Translations under genes and position numbers: made by a program | Part shown: in pieces, positions 1-8,459 of the stretch | Numbering within the stretch: the first letter of the stretch is position 1 | How the letters are laid out: each line of letters opens with the position of its first letter | Source: Halothece sp. PCC 7418 | GTDB lineage: Bacteria; Cyanobacteriota; Cyanobacteriia; Cyanobacteriales; Rubidibacteraceae | Reading direction: 5' to 3' | Assembly (NCBI RefSeq): GCF_000317635.1 | Contig: NC_019779.1 | Location: forward strand, 124,001-188,000 | Length of the DNA stretch: 64,000 bases | The notes under the pieces: generated by a model | Seen by the model: only the letters and a program-made list of their open reading frames with translations | Told to the model about the DNA's origin: nothing | Databases searched by the model: none

Positions 1-2
1 CA

Positions 3-1094
3 ATCACTCAGATAACTCATTCGATTCCTTATCCTAAAACTAGGTTTCAATTCGCTAGTGTCACCAATGGAAATATTAATCTTTTAAGAATATTTAGAGA
101 TAATGATTGGGGGTTACACGCCAACACGCCTGGAGATATTTATTTAGGCTTAAAAGCTGGGTTTTCTCCCGAGAAAATCGTGTATAGTGGAAGCAACCTC
201 GATCGCGCAGAAATAGAACAAGTTTTACAGTGGGGAGTTACAACCTTAAATCTAGATAGTCTTTCCCAATTAGAATTATTTTGTGAAGTTTATCAAGAGT
301 TATCAACTGACATTTCTCCAACACGTTTAGGACTACGTTTAAACTTACCTGAAATTACTGGCGATAGTCGCATCGGTGTCCAACCGAAAAACTTCCCGAA
401 AGCCCTTGAAATTGTCCACAGAAACGGCTTAAAACTAGAAGGGATTCATTTTTATCGCGGAACAGGAACAAACGCCACAGAAGCCTTTACCGAGGTAATG
501 GAGACGGTGATCGAGACGGGTCAATTATTACCTGATTGGTCTTATCTCGACTTCGGCGGTGGTTTTGGTTATCCTTATCGTCATGGGAAAACTGCGTTTG
601 ATTGGGAGGCGTTTGGACAAGTATTAACTAACAAATTACAGAAGCATAATTGCAGCATTGATCTAATTATAGAACCAGGACGATCCGCGATCGCGCAATG
701 TGGAACATTATTAACCACAATTGTCTCAGAAAAATGGCAAGATCATAAACAAATTTTAGGAGTTGATACCACCGTCGCCAATTTATCTGTTCCCTCAGTT
801 CATGGGGGATATAGAGAAATTATTTCTTGGAATAACAATCAAGAAACTTATCTCACCGATGTTTGTGGAAACACAACTTATTCTCGCGACTATTTAGGAA
901 GAAACTGTCAGCTTCCTGCGTTAAAAAGAGGAGACATTTTAGGAATTTTAGATGTGGGTGCGTATGGTTATGCGATGTCTTCTCATTTTTTACATCAACC
1001 ACGACCCGCAGAAGTTTTATTAGAAGAAAATCATCACCGTCTGATTCGTCATCGAGAAGATTATAGCGTTTTGTTAGAAAAACAAATAACTTAA
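3..1094 (+). CDS. Fold-type III PLP decarboxylase-like protein (DapDC/ODC family), 5' partial
   Basis: The reading frame is open from the left edge of the window, so the N-terminus is missing; a GTG at 180 is internal and not the true start. The family resembles diaminopimelate/ornithine decarboxylases: a TIM-barrel binding PLP, then a beta domain. Visible landmarks are LDFGGGFGYPY (glycine loop for the PLP phosphate), EPGRSAIAQCG and DVGAYGYAMSSHF. The segment that normally holds the PLP lysine (YAVKAN type) reads FASVTNGN here, so the lysine position is valine. The usual C-terminal Cys region (CESGD type) reads TTYSRDYLGRN. It may be a non-decarboxylating relative of the Y4yA type rather than LysA. 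The fold assignment is firm; the activity is unknown. Confidence 0.8.
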   Translation: MTQITHSIPYPKTRFQFASVTNGNINLLRIFRDNDWGLHANTPGDIYLGLKAGFSPEKIVYSGSNLDRAEIEQVLQWGVTTLNLDSLSQLELFCEVYQELSTDISPTRLGLRLNLPEITGDSRIGVQPKNFPKALEIVHRNGLKLEGIHFYRGTGTNATEAFTEVMETVIETGQLLPDWSYLDFGGGFGYPYRHGKTAFDWEAFGQVLTNKLQKHNCSIDLIIEPGRSAIAQCGTLLTTIVSEKWQDHKQILGVDTTVANLSVPSVHGGYREIISWNNNQETYLTDVCGNTTYSRDYLGRNCQLPALKRGDILGILDVGAYGYAMSSHFLHQPRPAEVLLEENHHRLIRHREDYSVLLEKQIT

Positions 1095-1150
1095 ATTCTT
1101 CTTAATGTTTTTGCATAATAATAGAAGATACTCCCCAGGAGGTTAGAATT

Positions 1151-2544
1151 ATGAAGTGTGTTCAATGTGGAACTGATAATAACCTACAAGATCGAACAGA
1201 AAACAATGGACGTTGTAAAAACTGTAATCATCCCTTTGCATTTGAACCTCAAAATGAGGAAATTAAACTGCGGTTTACTGATCCATTTTTTGCGAACGCA
1301 ATTAGACAACTGTCTAGCGATGATAGTCTTTATTTTACTCTGAAACAATTTCGCTACTTTTTAGATAAAAAGATCAAAAAACAAAAATCAAAATCAGCTT
1401 TTTTTATTACATATTTTTTGCAATTTGGTCAACAGGATTTTTTGGAATTATCTTAACCGTTCTCATTCAGAATTTAGGAATCAATATAAATAACACAAAT
1501 ATTTTTTTGATGGTCTTATTCGGTTATCATATATTGGTGATTGCTTCACTTTACCAAAACACTAAATCTTCAGAAAATACAATTTCACAAAGACGTAGCA
1601 ATGCTCACTTTTTACAAGCGATTGGAATTATTCTATTATTTGGATTCGGTGCTTACTTTTTATTGATCAATTTTTCTCCTATTTTGGTCTTAATTAGTGC
1701 TGTTTTTGGAGGATTATCTTTAATACTAGGAACAAAACAATTAAATCGTTGTCGCTTCCTTCCTCAGAATTTAATCATCTCCCAGAAAAAGTTGGAAAAC
1801 TGGATTACTCGCTGGGAAAGTGCTAACGGTAAAATTGAAAAACTTCTCACGCCATTGGAGAAAGAAAGCAATGAAGACGCAACAGAAACACCAAGAGAGT
1901 TAAATCCTGAGATTACTAATTATAGCTTCGATCGCGCCGTAATTTGCGATCGATCTGAAATCGCCCGTTTTCTCATTGCGAATAACTTTCACTTTGAAAA
2001 TAACTGTGCGGTTCTCAGTGTAAGCGGTTATCCCAAAGATATCTTTTCCACTGTCTTAGAAATGCTGAAAAATAACCCTAACCTCAAAGTTTATGCACTC
2101 CACAATTGTAACCCTCGTGGGATACAATTAAATCATCATCTCGCCACTTCTCCCAACTGGTTTAAGGATGAAAGAGTAAACATTTACGATGTGGGAATTT
2201 TACCGCGTCAAGTGTTTAACGGGGGCGACTTTTTTATCAGGAAATCTCCTCAATCAAGAAAAGAAGCGAAACAACTTCCGCAAGAAGTTAAAGACAAATT
2301 ACTCCCAGAAGAGTTGGAGTGGTTAGAGAAAGGAAACCTGATTGAATTAGAATCTTTATCACCGCGACGAATTATTCAAACGGTTACGCAAGCCATTAAT
2401 AACAGCCGTCAGTTAGAAATGAGTGGAGAGGGTGTTGGTGGAGATAGCGGAGAAATTAGCGCAGCAGAAAGTTATATTCTCATCAGTAGTTTTGAAGAAG
2501 ATAACACTCGCAGTTCTGTTTTTGCTTCCGACAGTTTTGGTTAA
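1151..2544 (+). pseudogene. Zinc-ribbon, two-TM protein with Toprim-like C-terminus, split by a -1 frameshift at T7
   Basis: The first frame (1151-1456) begins with a zinc ribbon, MKCVQCG...CKNCNHPF, and continues into a basic stretch. The second frame, open well upstream of the TTG at 1507, encodes a transmembrane helix just after the junction (IWSTGFFGIILTVLIQ), a second hydrophobic hairpin, then a soluble domain (AVICDRSEIARFLI, VLSVSGYP, VYALHNCNPRG) that looks Toprim-like. The two frames join at the T-run 1399-1405. One extra T or a -1 slip there gives one continuous protein of about 464 residues. A Shine-Dalgarno (CCAGGAGG) precedes 1151. Function is unknown; similar zinc-ribbon membrane proteins occur in cyanobacteria. 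The gene could be broken, recoded, or affected by a sequencing error. Confidence 0.65.
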
Positions 2545-2563
2545 CAGAATCAGTGAGAGATTT

Positions 2564-3004
2564 TTAATCAGACAAAGCGTCTTGAAGGATTGTAATTGAT
2601 AATCCTGTTACACGGCGAAACTGAACATCATTAGTTAACAGCAAATTACAATTTTCTCTTAATGCTGTCGCCAGATGAATCGCATCTGGTGTTTTAAGAT
2701 TATAATCGCCTCGTAATTGCGCCGCGTTTCGTAGAATTTCTTGATGAATTGGGATTAATTGTAACGAGGATGATAAAAGAAGTTGATCATACGCTTGTAA
2801 TAAATTTTGGTTTCCAGTTCGCAATGGTAAAACTAATGTTTCTAATACGATTAATTCACTACTACAAACTCTGACTTCTCCACCTTCTACCTTTTCCCAT
2901 AAAGGTTCTAAAATCTGATAGTAGTCTGGTACTTGTTCCACACTGTAAATAACAACAGAAGTATCGAGGTAAATCAGACTTGAATTTGGTAAAACTAATC
3001 CCAT
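2564..3004 (-). CDS. vapC: PIN-domain toxin, VapC family
   Basis: A 146-residue PIN-domain protein, predicted metal-dependent RNase toxin. The acidic active-site residues are seen in SSLIYLDTSVVIYSVE (first Asp), the ELIVLETLVLPLR segment (Glu), TPDAIHLATAL (Asp) and LLTNDVQFRRV (Asp). VapC enzymes cleave tRNA or rRNA and are neutralised by the cognate VapB. The start overlaps the end of the upstream antitoxin-like gene by 10 bases, the usual coupled arrangement of these modules. Family assignment is strong; the RNA target cannot be read from the sequence. Confidence 0.88.
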   Translation of the reverse strand: MGLVLPNSSLIYLDTSVVIYSVEQVPDYYQILEPLWEKVEGGEVRVCSSELIVLETLVLPLRTGNQNLLQAYDQLLLSSSLQLIPIHQEILRNAAQLRGDYNLKTPDAIHLATALRENCNLLLTNDVQFRRVTGLSITILQDALSD

Positions 3005-3243
3005 GATTCTCTTTCCTCTTTTAGGTAAGCATCAATTTCTTCGGGAGTCATACCAATTCGATGTTTACGTGCTTCCTCAATGATTTCAAGAATGTTATTA
3101 TTTTTCTTAGTTTGAGAATCTTTAGGTAAAACCACAAATACATCTACAGCTTTCCCTTCTAAGTCTGAGGGTAATTCCACCTCAATCCGATTTCCAGGTA
3201 AAACTTTGGTGGTGATATGAATGGCTGATTGTGTTTCTGACAT
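2995..3243 (-). CDS. vapB: VapB-like antitoxin
   Basis: A small acidic protein directly upstream of the PIN toxin and overlapping it. The preferred start is the ATG giving MSETQSAIHITTKVLPG (82 residues); an in-frame start at 3261 would add six residues. The N-terminal part (ITTKVLPGNRIEVELPSDLEGKAVDVFV) suggests a beta-strand AbrB/SpoVT-like DNA-binding fold. The C-terminus (MTPEEIDAYLKEERESWD) is the likely toxin-wrapping tail. By analogy with VapBC modules it would bind its own promoter and repress the pair. Confidence 0.75.
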   Translation of the reverse strand: MSETQSAIHITTKVLPGNRIEVELPSDLEGKAVDVFVVLPKDSQTKKNNNILEIIEEARKHRIGMTPEEIDAYLKEERESWD

Positions 3244-3324
3244 GATTTTATTCCTCTTCATTATTCTAGATTTTTCTATTATATATCAGTTCCAATTCCT
3301 CTGTAAAAATTTGCTTAACCGTTC

Positions 3325-3360
3325 CCCCCTTAATCAGTGGGCTAGGGGGGATAAAAGGAG
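3325..3360. repeat. G/C-run palindromic repeat with GGGCTAGGGGGGAT
   Basis: CCCCCC and GGGGGG arms flank a short AT-containing centre. The block GGGCTAGGGGGGAT recurs at 21426-21439, and its complement-like form CTAGCCCCCC lies at 6089-6099. It sits between the VapB start and the end of the asparagine-synthetase-like gene. Confidence 0.6.
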
Positions 3361-3362
3361 GA

Positions 3363-5024
3363 TTAACGATTCCCTCTCAACCAAATTTCTAAGCTAACCA
3401 GTAACCATAATTTAATCCCAAATCTGCGCCAAACATCACCGCGAAACTCTAGTAAATCTTTGAGTGCTTCCCGATTCAAATAAGGCGCGATCGCGCTATT
3501 TTTATTTAACAACAATTTTCTCGCATTTCGTCGCCAATACTGATTAAATCCCAACTGTACGGGAACCATCATCCCACTTTTTGGACGATTAATAATTATT
3601 TCAGGTAATAAATCTTTCACCGCTTCTTTTAAGACTGCTTTTTCCACCGCACCCGCTAACTTATACTGGGGAGGAATTTCCATTGATAACTCAACAATAC
3701 GCTGATCAAATAACGGCGATCGTCCCTCTAAATTCGCTGATCTCGTTAAATTATTCACCTTCGTTAAAATATGGTCAGCCCCTTTGAATTTGATATTAAT
3801 CCCCATTAACCGATTCAAATATTCCTCTGAAGAAAACAAGTCTTCTCTAAAAACAGTCGGTTCATTCTTGACAGTATTCCAAACTTCTGGCTTTAATAAT
3901 TTTGGCAAATCTTGAGCGCATTTTTTAAACGAGAGTAAATAAGACTTTTCAATTTCTTGCTGATAACTTTCGCTTTCATAGAGTTGATTTAATAACATCG
4001 GCTGATTCTTCGGTCCGCCAAAACAAGGATCGCCTCCTTCGCCATTTACAATCACATCTGTGTGATTTTTTGCCAACTGTGCTAAAAGATAATTAGGAAC
4101 AGTTAAAGGGTCACCAATGGGATCATCTAAATGATCCATGACAGTGGGTAATTCTCGCCACATTTGTTGAGGAGAAATTTCTAAAATATGGTGCTGTGTC
4201 TGACAATGTTCTGCGACTAAACTAGAAAATTCTAATTCGTTCGGTGATTCTTTTCCGAAGTGTATTGAGTAGGTATGAACAGGATAATCATGCAATTGAC
4301 TCGCTAAAGCGGTGATACAACTAGAGTCTAATCCACCCGATAAATAAACCCCAACTGCTTGACTTTTGGGCAAGTATTCTGGGATGATAGAATTGAGACT
4401 CGATCGCAATTTATTCCCATGCCAAACTAAACTCTGATCTTCTCCAATAATGTTTTCTTGTGGTTGCCAATAATACCATTTTTTCTCTTCGGGAAACTGT
4501 AAAACCATTCCAGGACGTAACTCCCTTACCTGCGACCACAGGGTTCGCTCTCCCGCAACAAACGCACAGGATAAATAATCGCGTAAGGCGACTAAATCCA
4601 GTTCTTGGTTATGATGAGGAAGTAAGGTTTTTAACCGTGGTGCAATCCATCTTTTTTGACCTGAAATTGTGTAGTATAGGGTGTAACTTCCTACAGGATC
4701 ACGGACTAAATATAAGATTTCTTTCGCGCGATCGACAACCACAAAAGCAAAATTTCCTCTTAAATCATTGAGACAATCTGCGCCTTTTTCTTCCCATAAA
4801 TGCGCCACCAGTTGAGGATCAGTTTGATTAATACTCCCTAATTTTTGTTGTAAATCGTGATGATTCCGTAGCCAAACTTCTCCGATAATTTGTACAGTTT
4901 TCTGAGGACTATCAACAGGAGAACAAGCAGATAAGGTTAGTTCTTCAGGGGAAAAAATACGATCGGGAGATGATAACAAATTAACCCCGATCAACCAGCA
5001 AGGATTGACTCGATTTAATACCAT
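3363..5024 (-). CDS. Asparagine synthetase B-like amidotransferase homologue lacking N-terminal Cys
   Basis: A 553-residue protein of the asparagine synthase superfamily. Residues about 1-190 match an Ntn-type class II glutaminase fold, and about 190-550 a PP-loop ATP pyrophosphatase domain with GVYLSGGLDSSCITALA. Family members adenylate a carboxylate and form an amide. In AsnB the residue after Met is the catalytic Cys; here the protein starts MVLNRVNPCW, so glutamine hydrolysis by the standard mechanism is not expected unless the start is wrong. Cys-less homologues include beta-lactam synthetases, lasso-peptide cyclases and many uncharacterised proteins. No precursor peptide or biosynthetic partner was recognised nearby. 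Confidence 0.82.
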   Translation of the reverse strand: MVLNRVNPCWLIGVNLLSSPDRIFSPEELTLSACSPVDSPQKTVQIIGEVWLRNHHDLQQKLGSINQTDPQLVAHLWEEKGADCLNDLRGNFAFVVVDRAKEILYLVRDPVGSYTLYYTISGQKRWIAPRLKTLLPHHNQELDLVALRDYLSCAFVAGERTLWSQVRELRPGMVLQFPEEKKWYYWQPQENIIGEDQSLVWHGNKLRSSLNSIIPEYLPKSQAVGVYLSGGLDSSCITALASQLHDYPVHTYSIHFGKESPNELEFSSLVAEHCQTQHHILEISPQQMWRELPTVMDHLDDPIGDPLTVPNYLLAQLAKNHTDVIVNGEGGDPCFGGPKNQPMLLNQLYESESYQQEIEKSYLLSFKKCAQDLPKLLKPEVWNTVKNEPTVFREDLFSSEEYLNRLMGINIKFKGADHILTKVNNLTRSANLEGRSPLFDQRIVELSMEIPPQYKLAGAVEKAVLKEAVKDLLPEIIINRPKSGMMVPVQLGFNQYWRRNARKLLLNKNSAIAPYLNREALKDLLEFRGDVWRRFGIKLWLLVSLEIWLRGNR

Positions 5025-5054
5025 AAATTAACAAGTGTCAAACAATTCTCTATA

Positions 5055-5130
5055 AACAGTAGGTTGGGTGGAGAGAAGCGAAACGAAACCCAACATCAAT
5101 TATAAGCAATTACCTGAACCTAATATTAGA
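5055..5130. repeat. GTAGGTTGGGTGGAG interspersed repeat, copy 1
   Basis: An inverted pair AGGTTGGGT...ACCCAACA brackets a GA-rich loop, followed by ATAAGCAATTACCTGAACCT. A diverged second copy, including the flanking ATAAGCAATTACC tail, lies at 20730-20800, and a shorter version at 20280-20310. It fills the intergenic space between two minus-strand genes. Confidence 0.65.
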
Positions 5131-5170
5131 GAGATATTTATTGATTTTAGAATAGCACAAACAACCTTTA

Positions 5171-5992
5171 CTAATTTAACAAGTTGATCAAAGCGAAAAT
5201 GAGAAAAGCGATCGCAGAAAATAAGTAAAGTTGGGCAATCTTCTTATTCTTTTTAATGTCTTCTCTTTTCTCTTCGGACAGTTCTTCCTCTGATTTATAG
5301 CTAATCAGAAAAAGCTGATTTTCCTCACTAGGCTGATGCAATTCCAAATCCCCTACTCGATCGCTCGCTTCACCAATAATATAAACTTGTGTATTCACAG
5401 GAAGAATGACTTCTTGAAATTGATATCCTAACGTTTGATATTCCGCGTCGTTTCGCGGTGAAAACTCAATCTCTATGTCTCCACAAGACATTTCTAATTC
5501 ATCAATAGAATCAGCAGGTTGATAATAATCATAGACTTGAACCCCCTCAATTTTTCCATGATCAGGATTAACTAAAATTTGCCCTGTGTCATCTTCTAGG
5601 AAGAAATCAACACACCTAAAATTATTAACCAGATTCTTACTCCCCTCGCTTTTGTTCGGTTCAAAATTTCCTTCGTCATCTTCTACCCACTCCGTTTTCT
5701 CGTATCTTTCATTAATCACTGTTTGATAGTAAATACAAGACTCGTGAGAAAGGTTAGCGGTGAGAGGATTTTCACATTGTATTGTTACTTTAACCTCTGC
5801 TTGCTGGCGAAAATAACCTGTATTTCCTAACTCCTCCGCTACTTCTTCGCTAATTTTTTTTAAGTCTTCAACTGTTGATGTTTCCGTAGAAATGATTGCA
5901 GAAAATTCCTCTTGCAGCTTCCGATATTGAAGATAGGAAGCGCCACTAATCAAACCCAAGATAATGCCAACGATTAAAGTAAAAATTGCCAT
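5171..5992 (-). CDS. GIDE-domain (MULAN-like, RING-less) membrane protein
   Basis: Preferred start is the ATG giving MAIFTLIVGIILGLISG; an upstream TTG at 6004 would add four residues. One N-terminal transmembrane helix is followed by a large middle domain with CENPLTANLSHESCIYYQTVI and PVNTQVYIIGEASD, then a C-terminal helix LYLFSAIAFLIFALINLL. This layout matches the GIDE domain of the mitochondrial and chloroplast E3 ligases MULAN/SP1, but without a RING finger, as in bacterial versions. The role in bacteria is unknown, probably in the envelope or thylakoid membrane. Codon use is ordinary for the window. Confidence 0.65.
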   Translation of the reverse strand: MAIFTLIVGIILGLISGASYLQYRKLQEEFSAIISTETSTVEDLKKISEEVAEELGNTGYFRQQAEVKVTIQCENPLTANLSHESCIYYQTVINERYEKTEWVEDDEGNFEPNKSEGSKNLVNNFRCVDFFLEDDTGQILVNPDHGKIEGVQVYDYYQPADSIDELEMSCGDIEIEFSPRNDAEYQTLGYQFQEVILPVNTQVYIIGEASDRVGDLELHQPSEENQLFLISYKSEEELSEEKREDIKKNKKIAQLYLFSAIAFLIFALINLLN

Positions 5993-6209
5993 GATACAAT
6001 TCAAATTGCCACAATTACTATAATATTATATAGCAATCCAAAATGAATGGTAAATCAATCCCCCCTTCGACAGGCTCAGGGTAAAACCTAGCCCCCCCTG
6101 CTATCACATCACCAAAACTATCAATTGAGTCAAAACTTGATAAAATCATTTTAGACTATTTCTACGAATATTTAAGTGTTGAAATCAACAAAGAACCGAT
6201 TAAAAGAGA

Positions 6210-7427
6210 ATGCGTGTAATTATAATTGGCGGGGGTGCAGCAGGATTTTTTGCTGCAATTACTTGTGCAACAGTAACTCCAGAAACAGAAGTCATTTTGC
6301 TAGAAGCGGGAAAACAACCTTTAGCAAAAGTCCGTATTTCTGGGGGAGGGAGATGTAATGTCACTCATCATTGTTTTGATCCACGATTGCTGGTTCAAGC
6401 CTATCCCCGTGGAGGAAAAGCCTTGCGAGGGGCGTTTACACGCTTTCAACCTCAAGATACTGTGAATTGGTTTGAAAGTCGCGGGGTTCCCTTAAAAACC
6501 GAAGCCGATGGACGGATGTTTCCTGTTACCGATAACTCAGAAACGATTATTAATTGCTTGGTGAATGAAGCAAAAGCAGCAGGGGTAAAGGTAAAAACAG
6601 GGGTGAAAGTGAAAGGGGTGAGTTATGAAGACGGACAATTTATGATTGAATTAAAAAATGGAGACTTTTTCCGCAGCGATCGCGCACTTTTAGCAACAGG
6701 AAGTCAACGGCTTTCTTATCAGTGGTTAACCCAACTCGGTCACAAAATTATTCCTCCAATTCCCTCTCTATTTACATTTAATATTAAAGATGAACGATTA
6801 GCAGACTTAGCAGGAGTTAGCGTCGAAAATGTTGACTTAAAATTAGAAACAAAAGGAAAAGAAAAATATCAACAAAGCGGACAACTGTTAATGACCCATT
6901 GGGGGTTAAGTGGACCTGCTGTGTTGAAATTGTCCGCCTATGGTGCAAGAGTTTTATATAATCAGAATTATCAAATCGGTTTGATCATTAACTGGCTTCC
7001 TGAAGAAAACTTAGAAACCATAAAAACAAAATTATCGGAACAAAAAGCAGCCACACCCCGTCGTCAAATCATGAACTTTTCTCCAGTTGGTCTTCCTCGT
7101 CGTCTGTGGGAAAAACTCGCGATCGCGTCAGGAATTGCTAAGACTCAACGTTGGGCAGAACTCTCAAAAAAACAACTGATGACCTTAGCCAAAGAATTAA
7201 CTCAAGGTTACTTTAAAATTCAGGGGAAAGGCGTGTTTAAAGAAGAATTTGTCACCTGTGGCGGTATCGATTTAAAAGAAGTTAATTTTAAGACCATGGA
7301 AAGTAAGTTAGTACCTGGACTTTACTTTGCAGGCGAAATCTTAGATATTGATGGCATCACCGGCGGTTTTAATTTTCAAAATGCTTGGACAACTGGCTGG
7401 TTAGCAGGACAAGCCATGGGAGAATAA
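6210..7427 (+). CDS. FAD-dependent oxidoreductase, HI0933/BaiN family
   Basis: 405 residues with an N-terminal Rossmann dinucleotide motif MRVIIIGGGAAGFFAA, the family motif VRISGGGRCNVTH at about residues 45-57, and the C-terminal signature CGGIDLKEVNFKTMES followed by GLYFAGEILDIDGITGG. These are hallmarks of the HI0933/YhiN/BaiN flavoproteins, which bind FAD; the physiological substrate is unknown in most bacteria. Only three bases separate its stop from the lpxD start, so the two are probably cotranscribed. Confidence 0.9.
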   Translation: MRVIIIGGGAAGFFAAITCATVTPETEVILLEAGKQPLAKVRISGGGRCNVTHHCFDPRLLVQAYPRGGKALRGAFTRFQPQDTVNWFESRGVPLKTEADGRMFPVTDNSETIINCLVNEAKAAGVKVKTGVKVKGVSYEDGQFMIELKNGDFFRSDRALLATGSQRLSYQWLTQLGHKIIPPIPSLFTFNIKDERLADLAGVSVENVDLKLETKGKEKYQQSGQLLMTHWGLSGPAVLKLSAYGARVLYNQNYQIGLIINWLPEENLETIKTKLSEQKAATPRRQIMNFSPVGLPRRLWEKLAIASGIAKTQRWAELSKKQLMTLAKELTQGYFKIQGKGVFKEEFVTCGGIDLKEVNFKTMESKLVPGLYFAGEILDIDGITGGFNFQNAWTTGWLAGQAMGE

Positions 7428-7430
7428 TCG

Positions 7431-8456
7431 ATGAAATTTAGTGAAATTGTCAAAAAGCTCAAAGCAGGAACAACTGCAACCAGTAACCTCAATCATGATC
7501 CTGAAATTAAAGGCATGAGCGCGATCGAAGACGCAACAGCCAACACACTATCTTACATTGAAGGAGGACAATTTGCTGATTATATTGACCACACCCCTGC
7601 CAGTGCGCTAATCTTACCCGAAGATGAAACCCTACAAGCCCAAGCGGATGCAAGGGGAATCCCTTGGCTTGCGAATCCCTATCCCCGCTTATTATTTGCA
7701 CGCGCGATCGATCTTTTCTATAAACCGTTTCATCCCTCTCCTGATATTCATCCGACAGCAGTAATTGACCCCTCAGTGGTCATTCAGGAAAATGTCTATA
7801 TTGGTCCCCATGTCGTGATTTATCCGAATGTGACCATTGGTAGTGGGGTTTGCATTTATGGTAATGTCGTCATTTATCCCGAGGTTGTAATTCGCGATCG
7901 CGCTGTTTTACACGCCAACTGTACCATTCATGAACGCACCGACATCGGAAAAGATTGTATGATTCATAGTAGTGCGGTAATTGGTAGTGAAGGATTTGGT
8001 TTTGTTCCCACCTCCCAAGGCTGGTACAAGATGCAGCAATCGGGCTGTGTGGTGTTAGAAGAAGAAGTGGAAGTGGGGGCTAACAGCACCATTGATCGCC
8101 CCGCCGTGGGAGAAACCCGTGTTGGACGCTATACCAAATTAGATAATGGGGTTCATATCGGACATGGTTGCACAATTGGCGAAAACTGTGCCTTTGCGGG
8201 TCATGTCGCCCTTGCTGGTGGGGTCAAAGTGGGTAATTATGTCTTATTAGGGGGACAAACTGGAGTGACGAATCAAGTGGTTATCGGCGATCGCGCACGG
8301 GCTACGGCTCAATCTGGGATTACTCGTGATGTCAAACCAGGAGAAGTGGTTTCTGGTTCGCCTGCTGTTGCTAATCAGATTTATCTGCGATCCAGCGCGA
8401 TTTATAAACGGCTTCCGGAAATGTATCGCACTTTCAAACGTCTGGTGAAACAGTAG
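7431..8456 (+). CDS. lpxD: UDP-3-O-acylglucosamine N-acyltransferase
   Basis: 341 residues. LpxD adds the N-linked 3-hydroxyacyl chain to UDP-3-O-acylglucosamine in lipid A synthesis. An N-terminal substrate-binding domain (to about residue 105) is followed by a left-handed beta-helix of hexapeptide repeats (VIDPSVVIQENVYIGPHVVI and similar) and a C-terminal helical tail. The catalytic-His region is seen in HGCTIGENCAFAGHVALAGG. Length matches the family. It follows the flavoprotein gene by three bases and converges with the proX-like gene. Other lipid A genes are not in the window. Confidence 0.93.
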   Translation: MKFSEIVKKLKAGTTATSNLNHDPEIKGMSAIEDATANTLSYIEGGQFADYIDHTPASALILPEDETLQAQADARGIPWLANPYPRLLFARAIDLFYKPFHPSPDIHPTAVIDPSVVIQENVYIGPHVVIYPNVTIGSGVCIYGNVVIYPEVVIRDRAVLHANCTIHERTDIGKDCMIHSSAVIGSEGFGFVPTSQGWYKMQQSGCVVLEEEVEVGANSTIDRPAVGETRVGRYTKLDNGVHIGHGCTIGENCAFAGHVALAGGVKVGNYVLLGGQTGVTNQVVIGDRARATAQSGITRDVKPGEVVSGSPAVANQIYLRSSAIYKRLPEMYRTFKRLVKQ

Positions 8457-8459
8457 TCA

